NCBI GenBank assembly: GCA_000328365.1 | Contig: KB295515.1 | Span: 113,503 to 177,502 of the forward strand | DNA length: 64,000 nt | Direction of reading: 5' to 3' | DNA from: Capitella teleta | Lineage: Eukaryota; Annelida; Polychaeta; Capitellidae | Shown: positions 1 to 27,000 of the stretch, piece after piece | How positions within the stretch are numbered: the first letter of the stretch is position 1 | How the letters are laid out: every line of letters starts with the position of its first letter | The notes under the pieces: generated by a model | Seen by the model: only the letters and a program-made list of their open reading frames with translations | What the model was told of the DNA's origin: nothing | The model's database searches: none | Translations under genes and position numbers: made by a program

Positions 1-464
1 GACGTCATCACTTGTTTCAACAGAGGCCTTGGAAGAGAGCAAAATTTATGGGATCATAACGCTCTCATGGAGCGAGCGTTATGACTTCGGACGATAATAT
101 CATCGGAAATCGATTTAACGCGTCCGGGGCTCTTTAAATGTTATAAATAGAAACATACCTTAGGAAGGCTTATGTGTGGAAGATCTACGTTCGTGTATTC
201 CACCTGTGAATTATTTATTGAAATCTGAGTGTAAATTAATGGGGACATCATGGACAATGGATTCACCGTGTGCATGGGTTAGCTCCGTGTGGGTAAGAAG
301 CTAATATAGTATTTATGGTCATGAGTGATTTAAATACGTAATAAATAGAATAATTGTGTAATGCATATAGTCGATGTTTTGTTTTGCGTCACTGAATAAC
401 TACTAGCCTTCTACCTTGCGATCGGCTTATTCGCGTAAAGTTGGCCTACATGTACATACATGTA
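1..464. other. Intergenic DNA, no recognised gene
   Basis: AT-rich sequence without a convincing open reading frame or splice-bounded exon on either strand. The right edge carries TACATGTA-type alternating words, common elsewhere in the window. It ends at the TA that flanks the first pogo-like MITE. Confidence 0.5.
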
Positions 465-1156
465 CAGTGAAACCCTGCTAACTCGAACTTGAAGGGACCA
501 TCGAAAACACTTCGACGAAGAGGGTTTTCGACGAATCAGGGTTTTCGAATTCTCAACATTTTGGTAACGTTATGATCTATGCAATGAGCAATGACGTTAT
601 GATAGCGTATTGATCTCAAATTACATTGCCATGCCATGATTGCAGAGATGTCTCGTAGAAATTCGTCGACAGACTAATTTGTTGTGACGAATGATCGGGT
701 TTTATACTGATGGGCAGTTTGTTTATTATTGATTTTTCCCGCCTATTCAACATCTGAGGCTTTACCGCTTTCTGTAATCGTCTGGCGGCTGCTTTCATTA
801 ATAAACACGATGCGGTCGATTACGCAATGAAAACACAGATGACGCTGACTTCTGAACAATGCGAGCAGTGACACGCGAGTCGATCTCTGTTTGTAAACGA
901 TTGTCCAAAAAAGTAACCAAAGTTTCGCTAATTGCAATTAGTGAAAGGGTTCTTTGATCTATAAAAAAACTTCGACGAATACGATTCGTTTTGCTCAAGG
1001 GACCGAAAAATATGTTTGAGGAACAGAGTTTTTCGACGAAGCGGTGCTTGAGGAATCCGAGCAATCTGTAATGCTAAAGTATAGGGGAGTCGTCGAAACA
1101 CTACGACGAAGAGGGGTCTTTGAGCTATCCGTTTTCGAGTTAGCGGGGTTTCACTG
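465..1156. mobile_element. pogo/Tigger-like MITE with TA target duplication
   Basis: The two ends form a terminal inverted repeat: CAGTGAAACCCTGCTAACTC at the left and its near complement ending GGGGTTTCACTG at the right, each flanked by TA. This is the end structure of the pogo/Tigger branch of Tc1/mariner elements. The body (about 690 bp) repeats the motif TTCGACGAAG and has no transposase ORF, so it is non-autonomous. It is clearly related to the longer element at 51404-52385, sharing the terminal regions and inner segments such as the stretch around 1040-1100. Confidence 0.85.
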
Positions 1157-2191
1157 TATATAGTTTTATACGAGGGGGATACCATGCATATGCAATGTAT
1201 ATACTACATGATAAAACTTATCTGGCCAAGGTCGGCGTTATATCACAGTGTGACGCATTTCCTGCACGTGGATAATACAATCGCAGGCGCCATTTTGGGT
1301 CGTTTATTCGGAGCCTTATATCACAATAAGTCAATAAGAAGAAACCCAGTAAATTCAAATATTGCTTCTTCCCATCAATATCCGGACAATATCCGGAAAT
1401 ACCGGATAATTACGGCCATATATCCGTAATCCGATTATCGGGATGTAGGCCTGTTATTATATTACTTCATCGTACTGTTGAGGATACATCAATTGAAAAA
1501 CAGATGCTAAAACGCTTTTTTTCTTTTCTTATGTATGTAATAGTAGGCCTAACAATGCGCTTGTAAAAGGACGAAACAAGACGAAGGAAAATGTTGATTG
1601 TATTGCTCAAGCAATTACTGATTTATTGATTTATTGATTTGAGAGTTTTCTCCGAAGAAAAAAAAAAAAAGAAAAAAAAAGAAAAAAGTGAATACCTGTT
1701 TTCTCAGATTTTCTTAGCACGTGTGATTTTTTTTTTAATTGTAAAAAAAAAAAAAATTTGTGTTACTGTTATTGTTGCATTGGTTCCACTGTGTATCTCT
1801 TTGAAAAAAAAACAAAAAAAACCAAAAAAAAAAAAAAAAAAAACAAAAAAAAAACCAAACAAACCCACAAATGTACTGAAAAAAAGAAGATAAGTTTATT
1901 TTTCCCACATATTTGTCCATATATTGTACAAGAAAGAAAGACAAAAAAATAGCACTGAAAATCATACATTGCATTTTAACAGATGATTATGCACAAAACG
2001 AATAAAAACAACACAAATATATTCGGTGAATAAGACAGATTATAATATATTATTCTCTCGGTCCACTGGTATATATTTTGAATGCATTATTTCTCCTTTT
2101 GCAGCTTTGAATTGGTACAATTTGTTTTCTCTCAATCTTTCTTATATTAGCCAGATTTTCAACACACAAACATGCAGTTATTGTGCGATAG
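1157..2191. other. Intergenic DNA with A-rich simple sequence
   Basis: There is no credible gene. From about 1650 to 1870 the plus strand is long runs of A broken by single C or G, and the lysine-rich ORFs there are artefacts of that composition. A pair of CCGGATAA/TCCGGA-like words lies near 1380-1410. The rest is featureless AT-rich DNA. Confidence 0.5.
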
Positions 2192-2893
2192 CTTAAAGGG
2201 AGGGAGAACTTGTTAAAAAATGGAATTTGAGTCGTTATTTGATGCACCAAAAATGATTCCTATGCCTGGCCCACACAAGGAATATCATCCCTAACGATTT
2301 CGCGGGAGATATATTGCTAATTAGGCTGACGTCAGGAGCTGTGATGAAACACCGAGTTCCCCATCTTTTACAATGGGCCTCGTCATATCAGCGTGTCCTG
2401 CGACTAAACCCCTGAATATCTTTTTATTTTCTTTTCGGAAATAGATAGAATAATCATTTTGCCACCAGTCAGGCGCGAAAAAAGTTTTTTTCGCTATTTT
2501 TCTTATTTTAACAAGCGATTTTTCCAGGACACCTACCATGTTTCTCATCCTGAAACAGTAAAAAGGTCAGTCAGAGTGCACCACGCATGCGCTTTCGTTT
2601 CGTAAACAACAGAGATGTCCTTTTATGGCGAAGATGATCTGCTCTGATTGGCTGAAATCGATAGCTTCACGAGGGAAACGGGACCAATCACGGCAAGCCT
2701 TCAGCTGACGTTTGCCTCCTATACTTCGTAATGGAAGTCATTCTCCCATAGGCCCAATGCTAACCCCGATATTCGGAATGGATTATTTCCTTACGCTTGC
2801 ATCCAGGCATGGTGTTTTTGGCACGGAATGCTATCAATTGGTGCTATGAGTCAATAGAACATCACTTAAAATTCAGTTCCCCATCCCTTTAAG
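2192..2893. mobile_element. TTAA-flanked MITE (piggyBac-like ends)
   Basis: A roughly 19-bp imperfect inverted repeat bounds this 0.7 kb block: CTTAAAGGGAGGGAGAACT at 2192 and the complement of CTTAAAGGGATGGGGAACT ending at 2893. TTAA lies at both edges (2193-2196 and 2889-2892), the target site of piggyBac-type elements, so a piggyBac-like MITE is inferred. About 400 bp of it recurs inverted at 42510-42929. No transposase is encoded. Confidence 0.7.
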
Positions 2894-3546
2894 TTTACTT
2901 CACAAATTAGTAAATTAACGACATAATGAGGAAATCATCATTTTGCTAGCTGGAATTGTACTCGGCATCTGGCGACCATTCTTGATATTTTTACTCGCCG
3001 GTGAGAATTTTTCTCGCCATGCACCATTGGCGAGTAGTTATTAGTAGTCTTATTTTGAGCCCTGAAAATAACCGAGAGTTTCAACATGATCTTGTGAAAT
3101 TATTCCAAATTAAGCAGTCTTTTGTGTACCGATTACTATTCCGTGTTTGTCCGTATGCAGAACGTCCTTTTGCAGCCGTAGTTCTGGGCCCATGCGACGA
3201 ACTCTGTACATCATTTCCCTGGCTAGGGGGCCCCCAAAGGTGACACGTAAGCCTTCTGCTTCCTAATACAATGTATATGATAAATGAAACAATTGTGCAA
3301 TCATATTGAAAATTTACCCTATCAATGTACATAATATTATTTTTTGTTAACAATCTTGATATTTATAGGGTCACGTGATATGTTATCAAGTGAGCAACAT
3401 TAAAAGCACTGCAGATAAGTAATTGTGTGAAGCATTGTACAGAGAGGGTTACAATCAGCATTATAAAATAGGCCTACATGTACTAGTGTGCGCATTGTGA
3501 AATCCATTGTGTAGATGGTGTAGATGCAACACAATTTGCATCAGAC
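2894..3546. other. Upstream region of the GT92 gene
   Basis: No gene recognised. It should hold the promoter and 5' UTR of the glycosyltransferase that starts at 3547. No clear TATA box was seen. A small ORF at 3001-3243 lacks any recognisable domain and is treated as chance. Confidence 0.4.
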
Positions 3547-4812
3547 ATGCTTTATTTGGGGAGATCGCGAGCTCTGAAACGTTCTGTGCATCTGAGCAGC
3601 TTTATACTGTTGCTATGCATCCTGGCAATGGCACAATGGTACTGGAACCCAGTACGCAGATACAACACCTGGACACAACACAGCGATACCATGCCTGGAA
3701 GTCGTGGAGAGTCTGGTTTCCAAGTTATGGAATGTTCAAATATTGTGCTGTTTTCAGCATTTGTGGACAAACGGCGGAATAGTTTCGATAACGATGGAGA
3801 TGTTACTCGGGTGAACATCCGAATAATGGCGGCTGCTCGTCAGCCTGAAATGGATTTGTATTGTATTTTCGGAGGGATACGAGTCAAAGTTCGATCTTAT
3901 GAAATGACCGAGTCTCACCTCCGTCCATGGAGGCCCGTGATTGTTTCGTGTGAGGCACCGATGGGTTTCGTTCTACTCTCCGGTGACGAGATTGAAATAG
4001 CGGACGCTTCTTGTTACTTCTATGAATCACGCAACATATTAACCACAGTTCGACATGCAGGGATCTCGCAACATCAGTTCTCACTGTGTGTTCCACCGTT
4101 ACACGGTAACATCAATCCCATGAGACTGGTTGAATTCATCGAATTGTCACAAATGCTCGGAGCCGAACACCTCGTCTTCTACCGCCAGGAAACGTCACCA
4201 TTAATTGATGAAATTCTGAAATATTACCGAGATAACCTGACCGTTATTCAATGGGATATTCACCAGCATATCAGTGGCAGAATTTGGAACCATGGCCAAA
4301 TGCTAGCCGTCCAGGATTGCTTGTACCGTAACATGCTCTCCAGTGAGTTCATCGCCTTCAATGATATCGACGAGTTCATTGTACCGTATGATATGCCTCA
4401 TTGGAAGGGACTTCTTAGCTTTTTTGAAGACCCGGATGTTGTAGGGCTGTCATTTCAAAGCGTAATTTTTGATCCGAAATCATCGAGTAATCCTGATTTA
4501 CCGGCCACGACTACAGTGCAGAGGACGCTACAAGAAAGCGATATTCGCACCAAGGATATCGTTCGAGCTAAAGACGTTTTTGAAAAAGGGATTCATCACG
4601 TCAGTAAACCAACGAGCGTGGACGCTCGAGTGATCCATTTGGAGCCGAACACGGGATTGGTCCACCACTACCGGAGGTGCTTTCAAGGTTACATAACTGG
4701 GGAAGCCGGCATGCGGTGTCACGAGACAATTGAAGACACGCGATTGTCGATTCTTGCAGAAAGACTCAAAGCAAAAATCATGAGTATTCATAATGAATTA
4801 AAACGACATTGA
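3547..4812 (+). CDS. GT92 family glycosyltransferase, intronless
   Basis: A single 421-residue ORF encodes a type II membrane protein of glycosyltransferase family 92 (DUF23), Golgi enzymes that typically transfer galactose in beta-1,4 linkage to glycans such as core fucose. A short basic N-terminus is followed by a membrane anchor at about residues 13-33, a stem, and the catalytic domain from about residue 60. The family hallmarks are visible: the metal/nucleotide-sugar motif NDIDEFI at 272-278, the preceding WNHGQMLAVQDCLYR segment at 247-261, and the C-terminal VHHYR near residue 372. Cysteines at 63, 106, 135, 156, 181, 258, 378 and 391 suit a disulfide-bonded lumenal domain. The start at 3547 puts the anchor in the usual place. 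The acceptor is unknown. Being intact and intronless, it may descend from a retrocopy or belong to an intronless lineage. Confidence 0.85.
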   Translation: MLYLGRSRALKRSVHLSSFILLLCILAMAQWYWNPVRRYNTWTQHSDTMPGSRGESGFQVMECSNIVLFSAFVDKRRNSFDNDGDVTRVNIRIMAAARQPEMDLYCIFGGIRVKVRSYEMTESHLRPWRPVIVSCEAPMGFVLLSGDEIEIADASCYFYESRNILTTVRHAGISQHQFSLCVPPLHGNINPMRLVEFIELSQMLGAEHLVFYRQETSPLIDEILKYYRDNLTVIQWDIHQHISGRIWNHGQMLAVQDCLYRNMLSSEFIAFNDIDEFIVPYDMPHWKGLLSFFEDPDVVGLSFQSVIFDPKSSSNPDLPATTTVQRTLQESDIRTKDIVRAKDVFEKGIHHVSKPTSVDARVIHLEPNTGLVHHYRRCFQGYITGEAGMRCHETIEDTRLSILAERLKAKIMSIHNELKRH

Positions 4813-5152
4813 ACATTTTCATATCTGCATGCTGATTTGAAAGAACACAAGCTGTTATTTATTGCACAGACATCGGCACCATATTGCTGTTATTTATAAT
4901 AATGCGACTATGTGGAATGGAACTCACGTCTAAACTGTCTTTGATAAATTTATTAACTTTGTCTGATTCTGTTGAAAACAAAGAAGCTTTAACGGGAAGC
5001 CCAACTCCCACTCCAACGGTCACTAGCTCCTTCACCTCACGCCCTTTGCTTGTGAAGCTCAAAAGTGTTTTAACAGAGCGAGGGAGCCGAGCAATTATAG
5101 CATTGCGATGATAGCAGATCGAGCGTTATACATGTATTTGTTACGGAAAAGT
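4813..5152. other. Downstream of GT92, no further gene
   Basis: Probable 3' UTR and intergenic sequence of the GT92 gene. No clean AATAAA signal was seen close to the stop codon. Small overlapping ORFs on both strands (4859-5111) have no recognised domain. Confidence 0.35.
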
Positions 5153-5605
5153 TTTTAAAGAGAACCTCTGTTCATTTCGAAACCTTTTTAGATCGATTAT
5201 ATGCGCATTATTTTGTGAGTGACGAGAGATCATTATTGAAAAATTTGGTCAACTGTGAATGATATTCAAGAAAATTAAAATACGAATTTCCTGCGCAGGC
5301 AGGAAACGAGATGTGTGCGAGAATTTTTTATGAGAACTGCCGAAAGATCTGCTAACTGGACGGCTCCCATGGTTAACAATAGGAGAATTACTTTTGTCCC
5401 GTCACTACAGTCTGAAATCTAACGCAAGAAGAATTCGAGATTTTAAACCTCTCAAATTCGATGTATCTTGGAATTAGCCCACAGCAATCGTATTGTATAA
5501 AAATACATGTATGTCAAAAGACGTAGGCCTATTTTTCTTTTGAGGTGTATTCTTTATCATCCGTTACTAGTTCAAAACAATCAGATCGATGTCATCTTTA
5601 AAAAG
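5153..5605. mobile_element. Short MITE with TTTAAAGAG ends
   Basis: The left end reads TTTAAAGAGAACCTCTG and the right end is an imperfect complement finishing ATCTTTAAA, giving a short inverted repeat. Two internal blocks recur elsewhere: 5407-5508 matches 48818-48922 and 5525-5605 matches 51317-51395, in the same orientation. At that second locus the blocks are 2.4 kb apart, so this copy is the compact form, either a deletion derivative or an uninterrupted copy. No coding sequence. Confidence 0.6.
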
Positions 5606-6996
5606 AACTAGTGCATGGTGCAATGATTATCAAGGACAAGTTTCCAGATCTTTCACATCCAGACATTCACCGTCAATATTTATTTATTTACCGTGACCAG
5701 ACTTCGTAAGAGTGTGTCACCACTGCACTATCTTAACGTGTTGTATTTACAAAGAATATATATCACTCCCTGATGTAATGATGTGATGTTTGGGTGCAGA
5801 ACATCAGGCGAGATGACTTGCGAGGGAAATCTACAGCAGTCATTCGGATTCAGCACAAGAGGCTGTGCAGCAAACATTCCGAGGAGTCACAGTTTATGAA
5901 CGCTCAAGCAATGTAAAAAGCACATTTCAATTTCATCTGTTACCGCCAGGAATAGCTTTATACTGTCACAGAAACAAGTGAAAGCCATCCGCCCCTAACT
6001 TTCTTCCTGGTGACCTACTTCCTGTCAACCAGTGTCCTCCCAAATCCTCTGATTGCGAGGAGAATATTTTTGTATATACATGTATATCTGGTAACATCGT
6101 AAGATAAGCTGGATTGAAGTTCATGTGCAACGTGTCCAATCCATTGAAAGATATTATTTCTTCGCAATTCCTTTCTTCAGAATATTTGTCAATCATTTGA
6201 TTCTTTTCTCAAGTACTTTATTACATGTAATTAACGAACCGTGCCATTTTGGCTGGCTTCTTCGTCGCGGGGAACCACGCTGACATGTTACCGTTACAAT
6301 TATGCGCTCGTCAAACACGTGGTCTACACTATTTACGATGCATGCTTTCTGGCGCATACATGTAGGTGGGTTGCGAATAATCTAAGTGGCAAACGCTCAA
6401 GAGGCCTGGGCCCCAGATGGGAGGAATCCCACGCGGTGGTAAGATGTTATATTGAGCAAGAAAACTACTGCAATTGACAATTTCAATTGGTCAAAACACA
6501 GAATCAATGGCATCAATGCGACGAAAGTAAAGTGGAAATGTATGCATGAAATGCAGAAATTTTGCGATATCACATAAAAAAAAAATCTGTTTCATGTCAC
6601 TCATGTCACTTCAATACAAACTCTCCAAAACATTGCCGAAAGTTTGATGCATTCTTTTGATTGGGATAGATCGGCATCAATGCGACGAAACTAAAGTGGA
6701 AATGTAAGCATAACAGCATGAAATATTAGACTAACCATACCAAGTATTAATATATCTTTTAATTATTTGCGTGCATGGTTATTACAATGGATCGCAATCT
6801 GTTTTGTGAGACTTAATTTCGATCTGTTATAAGCGCAGCTCCGTTAATTAAAAAGCATTGAAATCTTTAACAGGGACAATTATGACCCACTCTGTATAAT
6901 AGCTAGGAAGCTCTGAAGCTCGTCTTTATATCTATGGGACATCCACGAAGTAGAATATTTTGCCACTGCCTCAGAGATAGTAATTTATAATTATAC
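5606..6996. other. Intergenic DNA with a local direct repeat
   Basis: No gene recognised. A direct repeat of about 38 bp beginning GGCATCAATGCGACGAAA occurs at 6509-6546 and 6673-6710 with few differences. The ORFs at 5966-6196 and 6241-6477 show no domain and are not called. Confidence 0.45.
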
Positions 6997-7109
6997 ATAC
7001 CCAGACAGCCAGCTATAGCGTGTTTCCATATGGCTCGCCTGTCAATGGCGTCGCTGGTATCGTCGTCTGGTGGATGAAATCCAGAACCAATGTCCTCTTA
7101 AACTAAATC
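6997..7109 (+). repeat. Diverged dispersed repeat, copy 1
   Basis: This stretch aligns with 26283-26392 in the same orientation: both contain CAGACAGCCAG, a T-C-C-C/A-TATGGC core and TGGATGAAATCCA, followed by a similar GTCC..TTAAAC segment. Age is high, given many substitutions. No protein or tRNA-like head is visible, so the family is unknown. Confidence 0.5.
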
Positions 7110-7385
7110 TTGCAAAGTTGCGTTTGCTTTGTGCAATTCGGGGTTGCAATCCGTTACATTATGACTATTATGTGTTAGAGAATCAGAGATCAGCTAAGAC
7201 AGAAACCACGAGTTTGATGTCTTGGTGTAATATTATTAGATCTTAATTTGATTACATCACCTTTGTGTTCCCTCTTATAGACATCTGGTGGTACTAATGC
7301 TATCCGGTTTAGTGATTGTCAAAAAGACCACAGGTGACTCTGCTTGGATGTACTACCTTTTATGAACTATGAAGCATCAGGCAGG

Positions 7386-7620
7386 CATGACTGGGTTTTA
7401 CGGCTCCACCCAACCGCGCCAGAAAAGACGCCGTATCACCCAAGGAAGGGGCTTCCCGCCTATAGCTACCCTTAATTGTAATAAAGTAGCCGTGCCACCC
7501 ATTTCGGCTCGCTCCTTAATCAATAATAAATAAATAGTTCTATGAAATAACTATAGGAGAGGTGGTGGCCGAGAGCTTAGGGTGCTCGCCTCGAAAGGGC
7601 TTGGCGCTGGCCAGGATTTC
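7386..7620. repeat. SINE fragments with tRNA-like sequence
   Basis: At 7391-7415 lies the complement of the GGTGGAGCCGTAAAACCC tail found at 60321-60349 and 41083-41105, so this is a minus-strand SINE-A tail. At 7561-7620 the plus strand reads GTGGCCGAGAGCTTAGGGTG and later CCAGGATTTCAAA, resembling the A and B boxes of a serine/leucine tRNA. The B box is eroded and folding to a full cloverleaf is poor, so a SINE head or tRNA pseudogene is more likely than a working tRNA. Confidence 0.45.
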
Positions 7621-8866
7621 AAATAAGCACACGAAAAACCCCCAAAATAACTAATGCAAAGAGCAGATAATTATAGGTGTAATATGGCTAATATTTAGGA
7701 TGCTGAGGTATTACAAAGGTGAAAACAGGGATGAATGAGTATTAAGAGTATAGAGTGTGAAATGAAAGTCGATATCCACAACGGAATAAATACACATGAC
7801 AGAAATATAATTTTTCATTCAATTTTTTTTTTATTCCATTAATCAAAAGAAAGGAAAAAATAGGCATACACACAAAAGGCTTTGAAATTGCAGAAAAAAA
7901 AAGAAGTATTTTATTCTCACAGAAGAGGTCGCTCGGAGAAGGTACAATCATGCAATGTTATGGAGACTGCAGTAGTAAACATTCAGCATTCAACTATAGC
8001 TTCAAGCACATTTATGGCGATTCAGATGCGCACAAGGCATTCGAGAAAACATTCACATCAACGATTACAAGGATTTTTAAGTTGATAAACTGTTCTACAA
8101 TGTACGTGGATTCAGAATACTATGAAATTTGGATTACAAATTTTATCATTATTTCACAAAATTAAGCACAATTTTCACACATTTTTTTTTAATTTGGTTA
8201 AAATTATGAGCGGTAGGGAAGGATTAAATGATGAGATGCAAATTTAAGAGTAACTTATTCACATGTATTTTGCATATTAAATGAAGAAGAAAAAGAGAAA
8301 CCCATTTAAGAAAAAGAACAAAAGTAAAAAAAATCAAAGCAAATGAAAAAACCTGTTTTAATACATAAATGAACACAAAAAAAGGAGATAACACAAGAAA
8401 TTATTCCAATTTTCATATGGACACCAGCAGTTGATAATAATAATGATAGTGGTAATAATAATAATAATAACCCACTGATTCATCGGTCACTGTCGCCCGG
8501 TCAGGAGAGCTATCAGCTCACGGTAACGCCCACCGCCAAACCACGAAAACATCAAAATCTCACCGATACACATGCTAAGGGAACGGGGTTCCCAGAAACC
8601 ATTTCTGAGGCAGACTGAGGTTTATAAGTGAACAAGGCCTCCACAGGCGAAGCGAGCGCAGTGGGATCGACACGACTAGCTTGACACACGACAAAGGTGG
8701 TCGAAAAGACCATAAATAATAGAAAAACAAACAGTGTAAGGTAAAAATGGAGAGGGGGTAGAGCTGTGCAAAATGAATGAAAACGTCAAATAATGAAAAT
8801 GATCACATGTATACACAAAAGCATCCGTCATAAAAGCTAAAAGTTTAAGTCAATCTTCTTGCAAAT
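7621..8866. other. Probable 3' UTR and downstream of kinesin-1
   Basis: Sequence downstream of the kinesin stop codon when read on the minus strand. Minus-strand AATAAA-like signals lie near 7911 and 7829, so a 3' UTR of about 1 kb is possible (inference). An AAT microsatellite occurs at 8440-8470 and a GC-richer stretch at 8470-8700. No other gene seen. Confidence 0.4.
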
Positions 8867-24007
<15,141 letters not shown>

Positions 24008-26282
24008 GATGCTGGTGTTGTCCTTACAAGATGGTCACTCGGGATGAGGATGAAGGTTTTATGATGTGCCTGCGAAATGAGAAATTGATCAGATGGTATA
24101 AATATTTGAATATCATATAATTTGATACATTGAAATGATAGAAAGTACATGTATGAGGTGATCCAGCAATATCAAGTTGATCAGAATTCACATCCACTGT
24201 ACTCTCCAATTGGCATTTCCTGTCATTTGAACTCATTTCACTCTTTGTAGTTTGTATGAATTGAATAACTTAATTTGGCCAGTGAATCGGCATTCTGTCG
24301 ACCGCTCGGAATACTGTACATTAAGTTCATGACATGTACGCATGGGCCACTGTAAAGCAGACTAATAAAAGCTGAATGATCGTCAATCTATTATCTTGAT
24401 CATTCAGGTATATCCTTGATCTGTTAACACCGCATATACAGTGTGAAATCTGGAATTAGCTCAATAAATCTGAGCTAATGTTTTTACAGTTAATGCTTAT
24501 TACAGTTACAGGTACTTTAAAACTCTTTCCCTGTAAATGTTAATAATATCTTGGGAATAGGTTGTGTTTTAGATTCTATGTGTGATACCCTCCTGACTCA
24601 ACAGGCAGCAGTGATCAGTCTGTTCATTTTTGGAACGTCTTTAGATCGATTCCAAGGACTTCAAAGAATGCATCTAAGACCAATTTTGAATAGATCTGAC
24701 TGCTAGCTATGAATATAATTCAGAACCAATTAAAGTATAAAATTTTTCACTCAGACAAATTGTTTAATTATGACAAAAGTGTGAGATTTCCTTCATCAGA
24801 ACTTCTGAAAGCATTGAAAGACTATTAATAATTAAAATTTCTTTAATCATTGTCATCATCAATATTATCGTTACTTGTTATTGTGATTTCATTAGACCTA
24901 ATTTGATGCATTGATAAATTAACACGTAAGAATACGGTAAGTTACAAGTATAACAGATCAATGATATTAGTCCATTTGTTGCATACTAAGAGAGGAACTT
25001 TACTTAAATAGTGCATCGCAGAGATCGAATATTCAGTCCATCCTTTATCTCAGGTGTGTGGAAAGTAAACTATGCAGTAATTGTCCGCTGACATCTGTAT
25101 TACGCAATCTCACCACAGGAGATCGTGATGGCATAGCATTAACAGTTTTTTCTGACTATAATTTGTTTGAAAAATACAGAAGAGATAAAATCTGGCCCAC
25201 TTTTGTTTGAAGATTGCTACTTTGCTCATAATTCATATTGTTTAAGCATATTAATTTTGGTGAGCCGAAAGTGAAATCTGCAATATTCGAGTGGGCGAAT
25301 GGATAAGATCAGGTTGGTGCATGAGGATTCGACATAGGAGGCGTGGTCAGCATTTTGCTTCGTTTTTTCATGATCTGCTTCAGTGTGAAGAGGATACAAT
25401 ACACTTCTTCATATTACAATATTACAGTCAATTTAATTAGTTTCAATGCTTATTCTGATCAAAGAACACTATGTATGCCTCTAAGATTTGTGAGTTAATC
25501 TGTTTCTAGATTATCTCAAAACCCAGAAGTTGACAGCACCCAAGATGGTCACTTTTCATGAACGATGTCTCATATTGTACTCATATATGATAAATGTAGG
25601 AAGCTTGGATGGTCGTCTCCTTTATTTATATGCATACAGTGGAGCCTGTGGTATTTGAAAAGCCAAAAATCCAAGAAAAATTATTCGCATATAAGAGTTG
25701 TGCATAAACTCCTGACACGAGATAATCACCATGGTTACCTTCATAGCTCAATTGAGCTGTGCGCTCTTTATATAATTATTACGTAATAATGAATTTAATG
25801 CACTAATTAGGCAATAGGGAGGGTTTGTGTGAAGTTTGATGATTGAAAATGCATCCATATCGATAAGAATGGACTCTTCCGAGCTGAGCTGTTCTATTCT
25901 ATGGAGGCACACGCTCATCCTTCGTTTCCCACCGCTGAATTGATTGCCCACTGATGCCCAGCAGGGAGCTTGACATCGAGCCCAGTCCTGACGCAAAGCG
26001 TCACGCTTGGCATCCATCCGACACCAAGCGCTTGCCATTGGTTTAATATTATTTCAAATTTTCTAAGCATACTCAATAGTCGAATGGATCGAAGTAACTT
26101 TGTAAAGTAAATACCTCAATGTGTGGAAATAAAAAGGAACTGAATTAGTTCTCAGTTTGCCAGTCCACCACTGGCACAGCCAATAAGTTGTTTGAAACAG
26201 TTTTAATTATGATTATGACCATCCTGGTATGAAGGTAGTAATGTGGTACACACACGGACCTAATCGTAGAAGCCACAAATAC

Positions 26283-26392
26283 CAAGACAGCCAGATCACG
26301 TATTTCCCTATGGCATGCTTGTTAATGAAGTTACTGGCATCGCCTTCTGCTGGATGAAATCCAAAAGTACTGTCCAGTTAAACCAGATTTAA
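26283..26392 (+). repeat. Diverged dispersed repeat, copy 2
   Basis: Aligns with 6997-7109, sharing CAGACAGCCAG, TATGGC and GGATGAAATCCA at matching spacing. The family is not recognised. Two copies in one window, same orientation, imply a moderately abundant old repeat. Confidence 0.5.
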
Positions 26393-26625
26393 GGGATAAG
26401 TCACAGGAAGGAGATTGTTATGCTCGGATTGATTATGTTCAAGTGAATCTGGAGCCAAATAACCGATGAGATGAAGTCAAGTGCGAATATAGAAAATATA
26501 ACTGAAGTTAATGCACGCAAAAAATTATTGTTCTACGTACAGTATTTTAATGTGCTAGCAATTCAGCGATCACCTTAGACAGCAATTCTCATGGCAACCT
26601 GGATCAAGTTACAATGCAATGATTA

Positions 26626-26678
26626 ACAATTAATATTAACTTATATAGACTATATAAGTTAATAATAATATTAATTGT
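26626..26678. repeat. AT-rich near-perfect palindrome
   Basis: An inverted repeat centred near 26649: TTAACTTATATAG is followed after one base by CTATATAAGTTAA, and the arms continue outward with small slippage (ACAATTAATA / TATTAATTGT). It could extrude as a hairpin, or be a tiny remnant of a foldback element. Confidence 0.6.
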
Positions 26679-27000
26679 AATTTGTAATATTTAATGATTT
26701 GCCAGTTTCCGGGTGATAATGAGCACCAGTAAATATAAGCCTAGTTAGTGAGGAAGTATACCTAGCACTTCTAATTCAGTAATTGCATAAACAGTTCAAT
26801 ATAACCTAGTTAGCTAATTAGTGAGGTTAGTGACTCAGACTATCGCAGACTCACCCAGACCTGTCAAAATAAATGTCAAGGACTGAAACGGTACGCAAAA
26901 TGCGCTCGCAGTAACAATCAGTGATCTACTAGCTAATCCAAATGAAAGAAATATTATCGATGATTGAAGCCAACGCACAAAAACCGGCAAAGATGAAGAG

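Larger units (their letters stand above)
24008..27000. other. Kinesin upstream region / 5' UTR intron
   Basis: No protein-coding exon recognised. A minus-strand acceptor-like TTTCGCAG at about 24069-24076 suggests a 5' UTR intron running up to the shared promoter. A diverged repeat lies at 26283-26392 and a long AT palindrome at 26626-26678. The ORF at 25748-26038 has no domain. Confidence 0.45.

Noticed and set aside
1639-1969. Lysine-rich and phenylalanine-rich ORFs
   Set aside because: They are translations of A-runs on either strand and have no other support.
3507-3782. Plus-strand ORF overlapping the GT92 start
   Set aside because: Out-of-frame shadow of the glycosyltransferase.
7557-7630. 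Candidate serine/leucine tRNA gene
   Set aside because: The A-box region fits, but the B box is eroded and the stems do not pair well, so it is kept as SINE-like.
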